A stretch of DNA of 58,363 bases from a bacterium (GCA_024231905.1 JAAEQC010000039.1:1-58363), one strand, 5' to 3'; counted from the first letter of the stretch, positions 18,514 through 27,812 are shown. Program-made: numbers and translations. Notes: generated by a model from the letters alone, not told the origin.

Positions 18514-19905
18514 ATGATCCCGCTCGTAAGACCGTTTCCGCCACCCCTGGACCGGCTCCACGCCTGGTGCCAGGGCGACGGCGTCACCCACCTGGACGGG
18601 CGCCCCGTCGAGGACATCCTGGACCTCTACTACTACACTCCCGAGGACGGCAACCTGCGCCTGGACCTGTCCCGTGAGGACGGCACGGCCGTGTCCCTGG
18701 AACTGGACCCCGGGGACCTGGACCAGGTCACCGCCTGCTTCGCGCCCCTGGAGTTCAAGACCTGCGCCTGCGACTGCGTCTTCTGTTTCGTCGACCAGAA
18801 CCCCGCTGGTATGCGCGAGCCCATTTACGTGAAGGACGAGGACTACCGCTTCAGCTTTCTCTACGGCAACTACATCACCCTGACCAGCCTCGGCAAGCGC
18901 GGCCTGGCCCGCATCAAGGAGCAGCGCATGTCGCCGCTCTACGTGTCCGTCCACGCCACGGACATCGACGTGCGCACGCGCATGCTCGGCATCAAGCGGC
19001 GCATGGACGTGGTGGCCATCCTGCGCGATCTGTGCGAGGCGGGCATCGAGATCCATACCCAGGTGGTGCTGTGCCCGGGCTGGAACGACGGCGCGATCCT
19101 CGAGAAGACCTTCCGGGAACTGCTGGAGTTGGCGGCGCCACCGGAGGATGACGCCGCGCCGTTCTCGCCGATCAGTCCCCGCGGCCACGGCTACGAAGCG
19201 GGGGAGGAGACCCTCCCGACCCGCGGCGGGGTGCGCTCCCTGGCCGTGGTGCCTGTAGGCCTGAGCGCCCACCGCAAGGGATTGACCAAGCTCGACCCGG
19301 CCACGCCGGAGATCGCCGCCATGGCCATCGAGCAGGTGGCGGCCTGGCAGGCCGAAGCGCAGCAACGCGTGGGCTACGGATTCGTCTATCTGAGCGACGA
19401 GTTCTACCTGTTGGCGGACCGGCCGTTTCCGCCCACCGAGTCCTACGACGGCTTCTGGCAGGTGGACAACGCGATCGGCCTGACACCCCGCCTGCGGGAC
19501 GCCTGGGCCGAGGAATTGTCCTGGGCCGCCGAGGACGGCGACGCGCCCGCCCTGCCCCTGACCGTGCTCACGGGCGAACTGGCGGCCAGAGCCTGGCGCC
19601 GCGAGTTCACCCCGGTCCTCGAGGCTGCTGGTGTGCCCCCGGTGCAGGTGCACGGCATCGAAAACACCTTCTACGGCCACACCGTCACGGTGGCCGGCTT
19701 GCTCTCGGGCGCCGATCTTAAGCGTGGCCTGGCCGCGCTCCCGGCCGAGCCCCTACAGCGGGTCGTGCTCTCGCCGCGGGTCTTCAACGCCGACGGCTTG
19801 ACCCTCGACGGCCTGACGTTCGAGGAGGTCACCGCCGACCAGCCCCACCCGGTGGAGGTGGGCGAGGAGGACGGTTTCATTGATTTCTGGAGCCGACTCC
19901 GCTAG
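18514..19905 (+). CDS. DUF512-family radical SAM protein
   Basis: A 463-residue member of the conserved but uncharacterised DUF512 family, which combines an N-terminal PDZ-like segment, a radical SAM core and a C-terminal DUF512 domain. The cysteine motif is CACDCVFC near residue 88 (CX3CX2C), followed by FVDQNP, typical of this family. Further conserved stretches are YVKDEDYRFSFLYGNYITLT, YVSVHATD, HTQVVLCPGWND and FVYLSDEFYLLA. The substrate is not established. It stands immediately upstream of der, a neighbourhood often seen for this family. A 682-codon open frame on the opposite strand covers this gene and tRNA-Gly and is spurious. Confidence 0.85.
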   Translation: MIPLVRPFPPPLDRLHAWCQGDGVTHLDGRPVEDILDLYYYTPEDGNLRLDLSREDGTAVSLELDPGDLDQVTACFAPLEFKTCACDCVFCFVDQNPAGMREPIYVKDEDYRFSFLYGNYITLTSLGKRGLARIKEQRMSPLYVSVHATDIDVRTRMLGIKRRMDVVAILRDLCEAGIEIHTQVVLCPGWNDGAILEKTFRELLELAAPPEDDAAPFSPISPRGHGYEAGEETLPTRGGVRSLAVVPVGLSAHRKGLTKLDPATPEIAAMAIEQVAAWQAEAQQRVGYGFVYLSDEFYLLADRPFPPTESYDGFWQVDNAIGLTPRLRDAWAEELSWAAEDGDAPALPLTVLTGELAARAWRREFTPVLEAAGVPPVQVHGIENTFYGHTVTVAGLLSGADLKRGLAALPAEPLQRVVLSPRVFNADGLTLDGLTFEEVTADQPHPVEVGEEDGFIDFWSRLR

Positions 19906-19948
19906 TTTGACGCCCTGACGACTTTTACCCCAGCAGACAGGTACCGCC

Positions 19949-21259
19949 GTGCCCTTGCGCACCGTCGCCATCATCGGCCGCCCCAACGTGGGCAAGTCTA
20001 CCCTCTTCAACCGGATCATCGGCGAGAAGCGCTCGGTGGTGCACGAGACCGCCGGCGTCACGCGTGACCGCATCGCCGAGACTACCGACTGGGCGGGCCA
20101 TCCCTTCCTCCTGCTGGACACGGGCGGCATCATCCCCTTCGGCGAATCGGGCTCCGACTTCGACGCCTTGGTCACGGAGATCGCCCGGGCCGCCATCGAA
20201 GAAGCCGACCTGGTGCTCTTCCTGGTGGACGCCAAGGTGGGCCCCATGGCCTGGGACGAGTCCATCGCCCGCGACCTGCGCAAGCGCGGCAAGCCCGTGG
20301 TCCTGGCCTGCAACAAGGTGGAGAAGGACGCAGACCGGTCCACCCTCGCCGAGTTCTACAGCCTGGGCGTGGGCGAACCCCAACCCATCAGCGCCCTCCA
20401 CGGCCGGGGCGTGGGGGACCTGCTGGACGAAGTCGTGACCGGTTTCCCCACCCACGAGGTGGAACAGCCCTGCGATTGCCGCGTGGCCATCCTGGGCCGG
20501 CCCAACGTGGGCAAGTCCTCCCTGTTGAACGTCCTTGTGGGCAAGGAAGAGGCCCTGGTGAGCACGATCCCGGGGACCACCCGCGATTCTGTTCACACGG
20601 ACCTCAAGTGGCATGGCCACACCATCCGGCTCATCGACACGGCGGGTCTCAAGCGCAAGTCCAAGGTCAAGGAAGCCATCGAGGTCTTCTCCAACATGCG
20701 CACCCTGCGCGCCCTGGAACTGTGTGACGTGGCCGTGCTCATGGTCGACGCCGACGCTGGCCCCGTGAGCCAGGACGCGAAGATCGCCGGCCTGATCCAC
20801 GACGCGGGCAAGGGCGTGGCCGTCTGCTTCAACAAGTGGGACCTGATCTCCAAGGAGACCAACACCCACCTGGGACACTGGGAGAAGTTCTGTGATTCGG
20901 TGCCCTTCCTGGGCTACGCGCCCTGGTTCACCGCCAGCGCCCTGACCCGCCAGCGCACCGGCCGCATCATGGAGACCGTGTGGCAGATCCACGAGGGACG
21001 GCAGCAACGCATCGCCACCTCGGTCCTCAATGAATTCCTGGAAGGCGTGATTCGTTACCAGCAACCGCGGGCCCACGGCGGCGGTCTGGGGAAGATCTAC
21101 TACGCCACCCAGGTGGAGTCGGCGCCGCCCGTCTTCGTCCTCTCGGTGAACGAGCCGAAATTCTTCGCCCGCAACTACTTGCGCTTCCTCAATAACCAAC
21201 TGCGCAAGGAATACGGCTTTACCGGTAGCCGCATCTTTGTCAAAATGAAGAAGCATTGA
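19949..21259 (+). CDS. der: Ribosome-assembly GTPase Der (EngA)
   Basis: An essential GTPase with two tandem G domains, needed for maturation of the 50S subunit. The first domain has G1 GRPNVGKSTLFNRI (about residues 9-22), G3 DTGG and G4 NKVEKD. The second has GRPNVGKSSLLNV (about 180), DTAGLKRKSKVKEA and NKWD. The C-terminal KH-like domain runs to IFVKMKKH. The start is GTG 19949. At 436 residues it has the usual length. Immediate downstream genes are plsY and gpsA, a common bacterial order (der-plsY-gpsA). Confidence 0.97.
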   Translation: MPLRTVAIIGRPNVGKSTLFNRIIGEKRSVVHETAGVTRDRIAETTDWAGHPFLLLDTGGIIPFGESGSDFDALVTEIARAAIEEADLVLFLVDAKVGPMAWDESIARDLRKRGKPVVLACNKVEKDADRSTLAEFYSLGVGEPQPISALHGRGVGDLLDEVVTGFPTHEVEQPCDCRVAILGRPNVGKSSLLNVLVGKEEALVSTIPGTTRDSVHTDLKWHGHTIRLIDTAGLKRKSKVKEAIEVFSNMRTLRALELCDVAVLMVDADAGPVSQDAKIAGLIHDAGKGVAVCFNKWDLISKETNTHLGHWEKFCDSVPFLGYAPWFTASALTRQRTGRIMETVWQIHEGRQQRIATSVLNEFLEGVIRYQQPRAHGGGLGKIYYATQVESAPPVFVLSVNEPKFFARNYLRFLNNQLRKEYGFTGSRIFVKMKKH

Positions 21260-21289
21260 CGCCCAGCCTCAACGGAAACGGCACCGCCC

Positions 21290-21967
21290 ATGTGGATCAT
21301 CGTATTCCTCGTGATCGCCTTCGCTTTGGGTTCAGTCCCCTTCAGCTTCATCATCGCCAAGCGCGTCCGCGGCATCGACCTACGTGAGCACGGCAGCGGC
21401 AACCTGGGTGCGACCAACGTCTTCCGGAACCTGGGTCCCTGGTGGGGCAGCCTGTGCCTCTTCCTGGACATGGCCAAGGGTGCCGGCGCGGTCCTCTTGA
21501 TGACCGCCCTGGTCGCCTCCTGGCCCGAAACCGACGCCACGCCGTTCCACATCACGCCCGACCTCTTCCGTATCTTCGCCGGCCTGCTGGCCTCCCTGGG
21601 CCACACCTTCAGCCCCTTCGTGGGCTTCCACGGGGGCAAGGGCGTGGCGACGACCGCCGGCGGCATCGCGGTGCTGGAGCCCTACGGAGTCCTGGCGGCC
21701 ACGGTGGTCTTCCTGGCGGTGCTGGGTTCCACGCGCATCGTCTCCCTGGCCTCCATCTGTGCCGCCAGCATCCTGCCCTTCGCCGTGATCTTCTTCGAAT
21801 TCCGTTCTCTGCAGACGTCCAAGACCCTCATCGTCGTCACCTTCCTCGTCTGCACCTGGGTCGTCTTCAAACACCGGACCAACATCGCCCGCCTGCGCGA
21901 CGGTACCGAAACGCGCATCGACTCCGACGGGTCGGGGGAGAAGTTGCCCACCATCGACGGGGACTGA
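21290..21967 (+). CDS. plsY: Acyl-phosphate:glycerol-3-phosphate acyltransferase PlsY
   Basis: An integral membrane enzyme that acylates glycerol-3-phosphate from acyl-phosphate, the first step of phospholipid synthesis. The three conserved cytoplasmic motifs are present: GSVPFSFIIAK with the following GSGNLGATNVFR, the DMAKGAGAV segment, and GHTFSPFVGFHGGKGVATT. Several hydrophobic helices alternate with them. The next gene, gpsA, makes its substrate and starts two bases after the stop, which makes functional coupling obvious. The extra hydrophilic C-terminal tail of about 20 residues is not part of the core. Confidence 0.95.
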   Translation: MWIIVFLVIAFALGSVPFSFIIAKRVRGIDLREHGSGNLGATNVFRNLGPWWGSLCLFLDMAKGAGAVLLMTALVASWPETDATPFHITPDLFRIFAGLLASLGHTFSPFVGFHGGKGVATTAGGIAVLEPYGVLAATVVFLAVLGSTRIVSLASICAASILPFAVIFFEFRSLQTSKTLIVVTFLVCTWVVFKHRTNIARLRDGTETRIDSDGSGEKLPTIDGD

Positions 21968-21968
21968 C

Positions 21969-22982
21969 ATGAAAGCTGCGATACTGGGCACGGGGAGCTG
22001 GGGCACCGCCTTCGGCCGTCACCTCTGCCACAAGTGGGACCGCGTGGTGCTGTGGGGCATCGAGACCGCCCAGGTGGACAGCATCAATCGCACGGGTACC
22101 AACCCGGATTTCCTGCCGGGCGTCGACTTACCGCCCACCCTGCGCGCCACCACCGACCTGGGGGACTGCCTCGACGGCGCCGACGCGGTCTTCGTGGTCG
22201 TGCCCAGCCAGGCCGTGCGCGGCGTGGTGGAGCAGGTGGCGGCCTGCCCGCAGTTGGCCGATGGCGTACCCGTGGTGAACATGGCCAAGGGTTTCGAAGT
22301 GAAAACCCTCAAACGGCTGAGCGAGGTTCTCGACGAATCCCTCGCCGCCGCCGGAGGCCGCGACCGGCATCCGGTGGGCGTCCTGCTGGGCCCGAGCCAC
22401 GCCGAGGAGGTGGCCCGCGAACTGCCCACAGCCGTGGTCCTGGCCGGCCTGCCCGGTGGCGACTGGGCCCACTGGCAGACCTGGATCTCCGGCCCCTTCT
22501 TCCGGGCCTACACCAACGACGACCTCATCGGCGTGGAGATCGCCACCGGTTTCAAGAACATCATCGCCCTGGCGGTGGGCATGGCCGACGGCCTGGGCAC
22601 CGGGGACAACACCCGTGGCACCCTCATGACCCGCGGCATGGTGGAACTGGCCCGCCTTGGCTGCGCCCTGGGCGGCAAGCGGGAGACCTTCGCCGGCCTG
22701 GCGGGCATGGGGGACATGATCACAACCTGCATCAGCCGCCACAGTCGGAACCGCAACTTCGGCGAAGCCGTCACCGGCGGTGATACCGATCCTCAAGAAC
22801 TGCTGGCGGACCGGATCCAGGTGGTGGAGGGGGTCTACATGACTCAAGCCGCCTTGAAGTTGAGTGAGAAACTTCAGATCGAACTTCCTATTACAAAACA
22901 GGTTCACGATGTGCTATTCTCCGGCAAGCCTCCCCGCCAGGCCATGCGGGAACTCATGGAGAGGGAGCTCAGACCGGAGTAG
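21969..22982 (+). CDS. gpsA: Glycerol-3-phosphate dehydrogenase [NAD(P)+]
   Basis: Reduces dihydroxyacetone phosphate to sn-glycerol-3-phosphate for phospholipid synthesis, supplying PlsY. The Rossmann motif ILGTGSWGTAFG is at residues 4-15. VVPSQAVRGV and the LLGPSHAEEVA segment follow. The catalytic region contains GVEIATGFKNIIALAVGMADG and the substrate-binding TFAGLAGMGDMITTC, with SRNRNFG after it. The length of 337 residues is typical. It is likely co-transcribed with plsY and with the MerR-type gene that begins ten bases downstream. Confidence 0.96.
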   Translation: MKAAILGTGSWGTAFGRHLCHKWDRVVLWGIETAQVDSINRTGTNPDFLPGVDLPPTLRATTDLGDCLDGADAVFVVVPSQAVRGVVEQVAACPQLADGVPVVNMAKGFEVKTLKRLSEVLDESLAAAGGRDRHPVGVLLGPSHAEEVARELPTAVVLAGLPGGDWAHWQTWISGPFFRAYTNDDLIGVEIATGFKNIIALAVGMADGLGTGDNTRGTLMTRGMVELARLGCALGGKRETFAGLAGMGDMITTCISRHSRNRNFGEAVTGGDTDPQELLADRIQVVEGVYMTQAALKLSEKLQIELPITKQVHDVLFSGKPPRQAMRELMERELRPE

Positions 22983-22991
22983 GATCGCCCT

Positions 22992-23417
22992 ATGACCGTG
23001 GAATATCCGAGCAAGCTGTACTACGCCATCAGCGAGGTGGCGAAGATCACGGGCGTCAAGGCCCACGTGCTGCGCTATTGGGAGAGCGAATTCCCCACCC
23101 TGCGCCCGCGCAAGACCCGCAGCGGGAGTCGTCGGTACCGCCAGAAGGACATCGACGAGATCCTGGCCATCAAGAAGCTGCTCTACGAGGACGGCTTCAA
23201 GATCGCCGGTGCGCGCAAGGCCCGCCGCGAGCAGAAGAAGGCCGGCGACAAGCCGGTGACGAACGCGCCCCAGATGGCTCTGGGCTTCGACGGCCTGTCG
23301 GACCGGGAGCGCCTGGACCACGTGCGGAAAGAGTTGGGTGACGTGCTGGAGATGATCAGGGCGCTGAAGGAGGAGAAGGCCGCCGCACCCCTCAAGACCC
23401 GAAAGGCCAACGCCTGA
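22992..23417 (+). CDS. MerR-family transcriptional regulator
   Basis: A 141-residue DNA-binding protein. The winged helix-turn-helix of the MerR type fills residues 8-75, with [22 protein letters not shown], then [12 protein letters not shown] and [20 protein letters not shown]. The basic linker [10 protein letters not shown] is followed by a predicted helix that could dimerise ([22 protein letters not shown]). There is no cysteine cluster for metal sensing, so an effector is not indicated. Such short MerR proteins next to gpsA are common in several phyla, but their targets are unknown. Confidence 0.85.
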   Translation: MTVEYPSKLYYAISEVAKITGVKAHVLRYWESEFPTLRPRKTRSGSRRYRQKDIDEILAIKKLLYEDGFKIAGARKARREQKKAGDKPVTNAPQMALGFDGLSDRERLDHVRKELGDVLEMIRALKEEKAAAPLKTRKANA

Positions 23418-23516
23418 CCCACCGTGGCGATTGGCCTTGTGGGCGCCGTGACCGGGTATTACATTGTCTCCTCGCTGAACCCCCGTCCGGCTTTCAGGCC
23501 GGCAATCAGTTCTGGT

Positions 23517-23593
23517 CGGGACGTGGCGCAGTCCGGTAGCGCACCTGCATGGGGGGCAGGGGGTCGCGAGTTCAAATCTCGCCGTCCCGACCA
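23517..23593 (+). tRNA. tRNA-Pro(GGG)
   Basis: A complete cloverleaf. Acceptor arm CGGGACG pairs with CGTCCCG, giving the C1-G72 pair characteristic of bacterial tRNA-Pro. Anticodon stem CCTGC/GCAGG encloses ATGGGGG (anticodon GGG). The T arm has TTCAAAT, the discriminator is A and the CCA is encoded (23591-23593). A rho-independent terminator follows 15 bases later. Confidence 0.95.
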
Positions 23594-23608
23594 CATAGAC
23601 TTCATTTG

Positions 23609-23633
23609 AAGCCGCCGTATAGGGCGGCTTTTT
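23609..23633 (+). terminator. Rho-independent terminator after tRNA-Pro(GGG)
   Basis: AAGCCGCC (23609-23616) and GGCGGCTT (23623-23630) form a perfect eight-base stem around GTATAG, with the run of T at 23629-23633. It ends transcription of the tRNA-Pro unit. Confidence 0.85.
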
Positions 23634-23718
23634 CGTTGGAAACCCGGATCTTCGACACTGCGTATTCAACCAGTTCCGCTCGCTGGCCACTCACCGCCAC
23701 CGTCCCCGGAGGAATCCC

Positions 23719-24942
23719 ATGCCATACCCCCGACACGCCTCCGCCCTGGGCCTGCTGATCGCGTTCCTGGCAATTCCCGCGCTGGCCGAACCCACCCGAG
23801 TCGACAACGACGCCAGCCCGCGCGACGGTATCCGCACCGTGGAACTGGAACAACTCTGGACTGTCGGCGACGAAGACAGCGACCTCATCCTGGGCGTCGT
23901 CAACCGCGTGCTCATCGACCAGGAGAGCAACGTCTACCTCCTGGACGGCCAACTCGCCCAGGTCCATGTCATCTCGCCTGAAGGCGAACTCCTGCGTACC
24001 ATCGGCCGCGAGGGCGACGGACCCGGCGAATTCCGCCAACCCACCGACATGGTCTTCCTGCCCGACGGCACCCTGGGCGTCATGCAGGCGGTCCCCGGCA
24101 AGATCATCAAGATCGACCGGAACGACGGCACCCCCGCCGGCAACTGGACCCTGCGCGCCGACGCTTCCGGGGCCATGCTCCAGATGCAGGTCGTGCGCCA
24201 CGCCGGCGGTAATGTGGTCGTAGGCGGGGTGCACCAGATCGTCGACACTACCGTCGGTACCGTCACGCGTAAAAGCTTCCTGGCCCGGGTGGACGAAACT
24301 ACCGGGTTGATCACCACCGAGTACGCCGACCGGCAGGTCGTCATCCAGCTGGCCACCATCCGCCTGGACGAGAATGAACTCGCCGGCGGCTTCGAAGGAC
24401 GCTTCGACGTGGACCCCGACGGCCGCGTGGTGGTAGTCGTGCCCCGCAACGGATACGAAGTGAGCGTTTTCGATCCCGACGGGACGCATGCTCTGACCTT
24501 CACGCGTGAGTACGAATCCTGGCAGCGCGACGACCAGGCCCTGGGCATCTGGCAGCGCATCCTCGAGACGGTCCAGCGCAACCAGGTGCCGGGCGCACCC
24601 CTGTCCTGGGAGACGACCGAGCCCGACATCCAGTCCCTGCACGCGGCCCCTGACGGCAGTGTCTGGATCCAAACTGCCCACGGCCGCTGGGCGCCGCCCG
24701 CAGGCGTGTTCACCTGCTATGACGTCTTCGCCCCCGACGGCACCTACGCCGAGGAGGTGCGCTTCGTCTGCGACGGCAATCCGCGCAGCGACATGCTCTT
24801 CTTCTCGGGCTCCGAATACGTCTTCCGGATAAGCGGATTCTGGGACGCGGCCCTGGCCCGTTTCGGCGGCGCAGGCTCCACCGTGGCCGAGGGCGAGGAG
24901 CCCGAACCGGTCACCGTGACCTGTTACCGCGTCAGCTCCTGA
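23719..24942 (+). CDS. Secreted six-bladed beta-propeller (NHL-like) protein
   Basis: A 407-residue exported protein. The signal peptide is at residues 1-23 (ALGLLIAFLAIPALA, cleavage before EPTRV). Repeats of NHL/6-bladed propeller type follow: NVYLLDGQLAQVHVISPEGELL, GREGDGPGEFRQPTDMVFLPDG and later FDVDPDGRVVVV with VSVFDPDG. The GxGPGEFxxP signature is typical of NHL-type propellers. Binding partner and role are unknown. GGAGGAATCCC precedes the ATG. It stands alone after tRNA-Pro(GGG), and unlike the other small secreted proteins here it does not end in the L-(Y/F)-R tail. Confidence 0.75.
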   Translation: MPYPRHASALGLLIAFLAIPALAEPTRVDNDASPRDGIRTVELEQLWTVGDEDSDLILGVVNRVLIDQESNVYLLDGQLAQVHVISPEGELLRTIGREGDGPGEFRQPTDMVFLPDGTLGVMQAVPGKIIKIDRNDGTPAGNWTLRADASGAMLQMQVVRHAGGNVVVGGVHQIVDTTVGTVTRKSFLARVDETTGLITTEYADRQVVIQLATIRLDENELAGGFEGRFDVDPDGRVVVVVPRNGYEVSVFDPDGTHALTFTREYESWQRDDQALGIWQRILETVQRNQVPGAPLSWETTEPDIQSLHAAPDGSVWIQTAHGRWAPPAGVFTCYDVFAPDGTYAEEVRFVCDGNPRSDMLFFSGSEYVFRISGFWDAALARFGGAGSTVAEGEEPEPVTVTCYRVSS

Positions 24943-25037
24943 AAGGCGTCCTGCACGCGGACCTTGCACCGGGACAGCGACGGCCCTAATCTGGTGGCGA
25001 GCCACCGCTGTCCCATCCGAGTCCCCGCGAGGCGAGC

Positions 25038-25724
25038 ATGACCGTCGGCGCCATCATCCCCGCCCTCAATGCCGCCCGCTTTCTGCCCGACGTCATCGGT
25101 CAGATCAAGGCGTTGCATCCGGACCTCCGGATCCTGGTAGTGGACGACGGCAGCACCGACGGTACCGCCGACACGGCCCGCTCCGCCGGCGCCGAGGTGG
25201 CCGTCCACGAAATCAACAAGGGCAAAGGCGAGGCCCTCAAGACCGGCTACGCCTGGGCCCTCGAATCCGGCGTCGAGTGGGTCTTCACCCTGGACGCCGA
25301 CGGCCAGCACCTCCCGGCCGAGATGCAGATATTCCTGGACCGGGCCGCCGCCGGCGACGTGGACGTCCTGGTGGGCACCCGCATGGCCGAGACCGCGGAC
25401 ATGCCCTGGCTCCGGCTGGCCACCAACCGCTTCACCAGCTGGGTGGTGAGCCGCCTGGCGGGCACCGCCATCCCGGACAGCCAGAACGGCTACCGGCTCT
25501 TCCGCACGACGGTCCTCGAGGGCGTCGAACTGAAGACCAACCGCTACGACAGCGAATCGGAGATCCTCGTGCGCCTGGCCCGGCGCGGCGCCCGCATCGG
25601 CTCCGTGCCCATCACCACCGTCTACGGCGACGAGGAAAGCTCCATCAACCCCTTCGTGGACACGGGCCGTTTCTTCCGCCTCGTGTTCATGCTCATGTTC
25701 ACCCGCGAGCGAGGCAGACCATGA
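25038..25724 (+). CDS. Family 2 glycosyltransferase
   Basis: A GT-A fold glycosyltransferase related to dolichyl/undecaprenyl-phosphate sugar transferases. The nucleotide-binding strand IIPALNAARFLPDVI is at the N-terminus. VVDDGSTDGTADTA is near residue 37, and the metal-binding TLDADGQH is near residue 85. A later GYRLFR segment is typical of this branch. No membrane segment is obvious, so it likely acts at the cytoplasmic face on a lipid-linked or nucleotide-linked sugar; the sugar cannot be determined. Its stop overlaps the surE start (ATGA). Confidence 0.85.
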   Translation: MTVGAIIPALNAARFLPDVIGQIKALHPDLRILVVDDGSTDGTADTARSAGAEVAVHEINKGKGEALKTGYAWALESGVEWVFTLDADGQHLPAEMQIFLDRAAAGDVDVLVGTRMAETADMPWLRLATNRFTSWVVSRLAGTAIPDSQNGYRLFRTTVLEGVELKTNRYDSESEILVRLARRGARIGSVPITTVYGDEESSINPFVDTGRFFRLVFMLMFTRERGRP

Positions 25725-26524
25725 CCGACACCCGCCACGTGCTCATCTCCAATGACGACGGCATCGACGCTCCCGGGCTACTGGCCCTGGAGGAACTGGT
25801 GCGCTCCATGCCCGGCTTCCGGGTCACGGTCGTGGCGCCCAGCGATCAGCAGAGCGCCTCCAGCAACAGCCTCACCCTCACGGCGCCCCTGCGCATCATC
25901 GAGCGTGGACCGGACCGCTTCGCCGTCACCGGCACCCCCACCGACACGGTGCTCGTGGCCATGGAGAAGATCCTCAAGGAGGATCAGCCGGACCTGGTCC
26001 TCAGCGGCATCAACCACGGCCCCAACATGGGGGAGGACGTGCTCTACTCGGGCACCGTGGCCGCCGCCATGGAAGGCACCATGTGCGGCATCCCCAGCTA
26101 CGCCCTCAGCACCTCGGGCTGGCACCCCACGGACTTCAGCGGCATCACAGAATTCCTGAGCCACACCCTGGAGAACATCCTGGCTTTCCCCCTTCGCAAG
26201 GGCTCGCTGTTGAACATCAACCTGCCCGACGGTCCGCCCGACGCCATTAAGGGTATCCGCGTTACCAAGCTCGGCAACCGGGTCTACCAGGACGTCATCA
26301 CCGACAAGGTCGATCCCCACGGTCGGCCCTACCTGTGGATCGGCGGCCGCGGCCCCACCTGGGACGAGGCCGACGGCACCGACAACGGCGCCACCGAGGC
26401 GGGCTATGTTTCAATCACACCCCTGCTCGTGGACCTGACCCACTACGGTCTGCACCAGCAGATGCAGCACCTGAACCAGGACGGTCTGGCGCCGGGACCG
26501 GAGGCGGCAGCGGGTCATGAGTGA
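25721..26524 (+). CDS. surE: 5'/3'-nucleotidase SurE
   Basis: A metal-dependent nucleoside monophosphatase implicated in stationary-phase survival. The N-terminal metal site NDDGIDAPGL is at residues 10-19. SDQQSASSNSLTL, GTPTDTV and the LVLSGINHGPNMGEDVLYSGTV block complete the active site. A downstream segment beginning SITPLLVDLTHY closes the fold. ATG 25721 overlaps the glycosyltransferase stop. The pcm ATG overlaps its end; surE-pcm is a classic stress-survival pair. An open frame runs upstream through the glycosyltransferase in another frame and is not part of surE. Confidence 0.95.
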   Translation: MTDTRHVLISNDDGIDAPGLLALEELVRSMPGFRVTVVAPSDQQSASSNSLTLTAPLRIIERGPDRFAVTGTPTDTVLVAMEKILKEDQPDLVLSGINHGPNMGEDVLYSGTVAAAMEGTMCGIPSYALSTSGWHPTDFSGITEFLSHTLENILAFPLRKGSLLNINLPDGPPDAIKGIRVTKLGNRVYQDVITDKVDPHGRPYLWIGGRGPTWDEADGTDNGATEAGYVSITPLLVDLTHYGLHQQMQHLNQDGLAPGPEAAAGHE

Positions 26525-27206
26525 TTTCGCGGTGGCGCGGCGGCGCATGGTGCGCGAGCAGCTGGTGGAAGCGGGACTGGCCGACCGGCGGGTCCTGCGG
26601 GCCATGGAGGAGGTGCCCCGCCATCTCTTCGTGCCCAAGGTGATCCGCCATCGGGCCCACCAGGCCAGCGCCCTGCCCATCGGCTACGGCCAGACCATCA
26701 GCCGGCCTTTCACCGTGGGACTCATGACGACCCTCCTGGAGTTGCAGGGTCACGAGAACGTCCTGGAGATCGGTACAGGATCGGGCTACCAGGCGGCCGT
26801 GCTGGCGCACCTGACCGACCATGTGGTGTCCGTGGAGCGCATCCGGCCCCTGGCCGCCCGAGCCCGCACGATCCTCGCCGAACTGGGCGTGGAGAACGTG
26901 GATGCTCTGCCCGCCGACGGCGTGACGGGCCTGGCCGAGCGGGCCCCTTTCGACGCCATCATGGTCACCGCCTGCGCGCCCCACCTGCCGCCCGCTCTGC
27001 TGGGACAGCTCCGGGACGGCGGCCACCTCCTCATCCCGGTCAACCGCGGCCGGGAACAGATCCTGTACCGCTACGAGAGACGGGGGGAGGAGGTCGTGGT
27101 GGAGCAGTCCGTGTCCTGCCGCTTCGTCCCGCTCCTGGACGGCGTCGACGACCCGGCCGAAGACTCGGCGGCCGCCGCCGCAACCGAAGGCGAACATCTT
27201 GCGTGA
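26517..27206 (+). CDS. pcm: Protein-L-isoaspartate O-methyltransferase
   Basis: Repairs isoaspartyl damage in aged proteins with S-adenosylmethionine. MVREQL at the start and YGQTISRPFTVGLMT form the substrate-binding part. The AdoMet motif I is VLEIGTGSGYQAAVLA (about residue 85). DAIMVTACAPHLPPALL is motif II, and GGHLLIPV follows. The C-terminal extension after CRFVPLLDGV is alanine- and acid-rich. The gene overlaps surE at its start and the small exporter gene at its end by eight bases, so the surE-pcm group is translationally coupled. Confidence 0.95.
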   Translation: MSDFAVARRRMVREQLVEAGLADRRVLRAMEEVPRHLFVPKVIRHRAHQASALPIGYGQTISRPFTVGLMTTLLELQGHENVLEIGTGSGYQAAVLAHLTDHVVSVERIRPLAARARTILAELGVENVDALPADGVTGLAERAPFDAIMVTACAPHLPPALLGQLRDGGHLLIPVNRGREQILYRYERRGEEVVVEQSVSCRFVPLLDGVDDPAEDSAAAAATEGEHLA

Positions 27207-27687
27207 GCAGCTCCTGGCGTACTTCGACGCCTTTCCGCCGCCGCTGGCGGTTTTCCTGGTGGCCATGTTGCCCATCTTCGAGTTGCGCGGGGCCATTCCC
27301 GCCGGCTACGCCATGGGCATGACCAACACCTACCTGATCTACGCCCTGGCCGTGGCCGGCAACTTCGTGCCCGTCATTCCCATCATCACCCTGCTGGGCC
27401 CGGCAGAGCGTTTTTTACGTCGCTGGAAGTTCTTCGACCGCTTCTTCGACTGGCTCTTCAAGCGCACCGTCAGCCGCAGCAATCTCATCAAGAAATACGA
27501 GAGCCTGGGGCTGATCCTCTTCGTGGCCATCCCCGCGCCCGTGACCGGCGCCTGGACCGGCGCCGTGGCCGCCTACCTCTTCAAGTTGCCCTTGCGCATG
27601 GCCGTGCCATGCATCATCTTGGGCATCCTCATCGCCGGTGTGGTGGTGACCTTGGTCTCCCTGGGGGTAGTGACCCTCTGGCACTAG
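27199..27687 (+). CDS. Small multidrug export-type membrane protein
   Basis: A 162-residue polytopic membrane protein of the COG2426 type, labelled small multi-drug export in databases with little experimental support. Key conserved segments are MLPIFELRGAIPAGYAMGM and the NFVPVIPI helix. LGLILFVAIPAPVTGAWTGA and a final helix follow (CIILGILIAGVVVTLVSLGV). About four to five helices are predicted. The start is TTG 27199, inside the end of pcm, with GAAGG upstream. The substrate is unknown. Confidence 0.75.
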   Translation: MREQLLAYFDAFPPPLAVFLVAMLPIFELRGAIPAGYAMGMTNTYLIYALAVAGNFVPVIPIITLLGPAERFLRRWKFFDRFFDWLFKRTVSRSNLIKKYESLGLILFVAIPAPVTGAWTGAVAAYLFKLPLRMAVPCIILGILIAGVVVTLVSLGVVTLWH

Positions 27688-27715
27688 GTCCGCCCATGGG
27701 CACCGGGAATCAGGT

Positions 27716-27793
27716 CGGGGCGTAGCGCAGCCCGGTTAGCGCGCCTGCTTCGGGAGCAGGAGGTCGGGAGTTCGAATCTCCCCGCCCCGACCA
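27716..27793 (+). tRNA. tRNA-Pro(CGG)
   Basis: A complete cloverleaf. Acceptor CGGGGCG pairs with CGCCCCG, again with the C1-G72 pair of proline tRNAs. The D arm is TAGCGCAGCCCGGTTAGCGC. Anticodon stem CCTGC/GCAGG has loop TTCGGGA (anticodon CGG). The T loop is TTCGAAT, the discriminator is A and the encoded CCA is at 27791-27793. Confidence 0.95.
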
Positions 27794-27812
27794 CAACAAC
27801 TTTAAGAGCGGC

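Noticed and set aside
17632..19680. 682-codon open frame on the minus strand across the radical SAM gene and tRNA-Gly
   Set aside because: It runs through a functional tRNA gene and opposite a clear DUF512 protein; composition is typical of antisense frames in GC-rich DNA.
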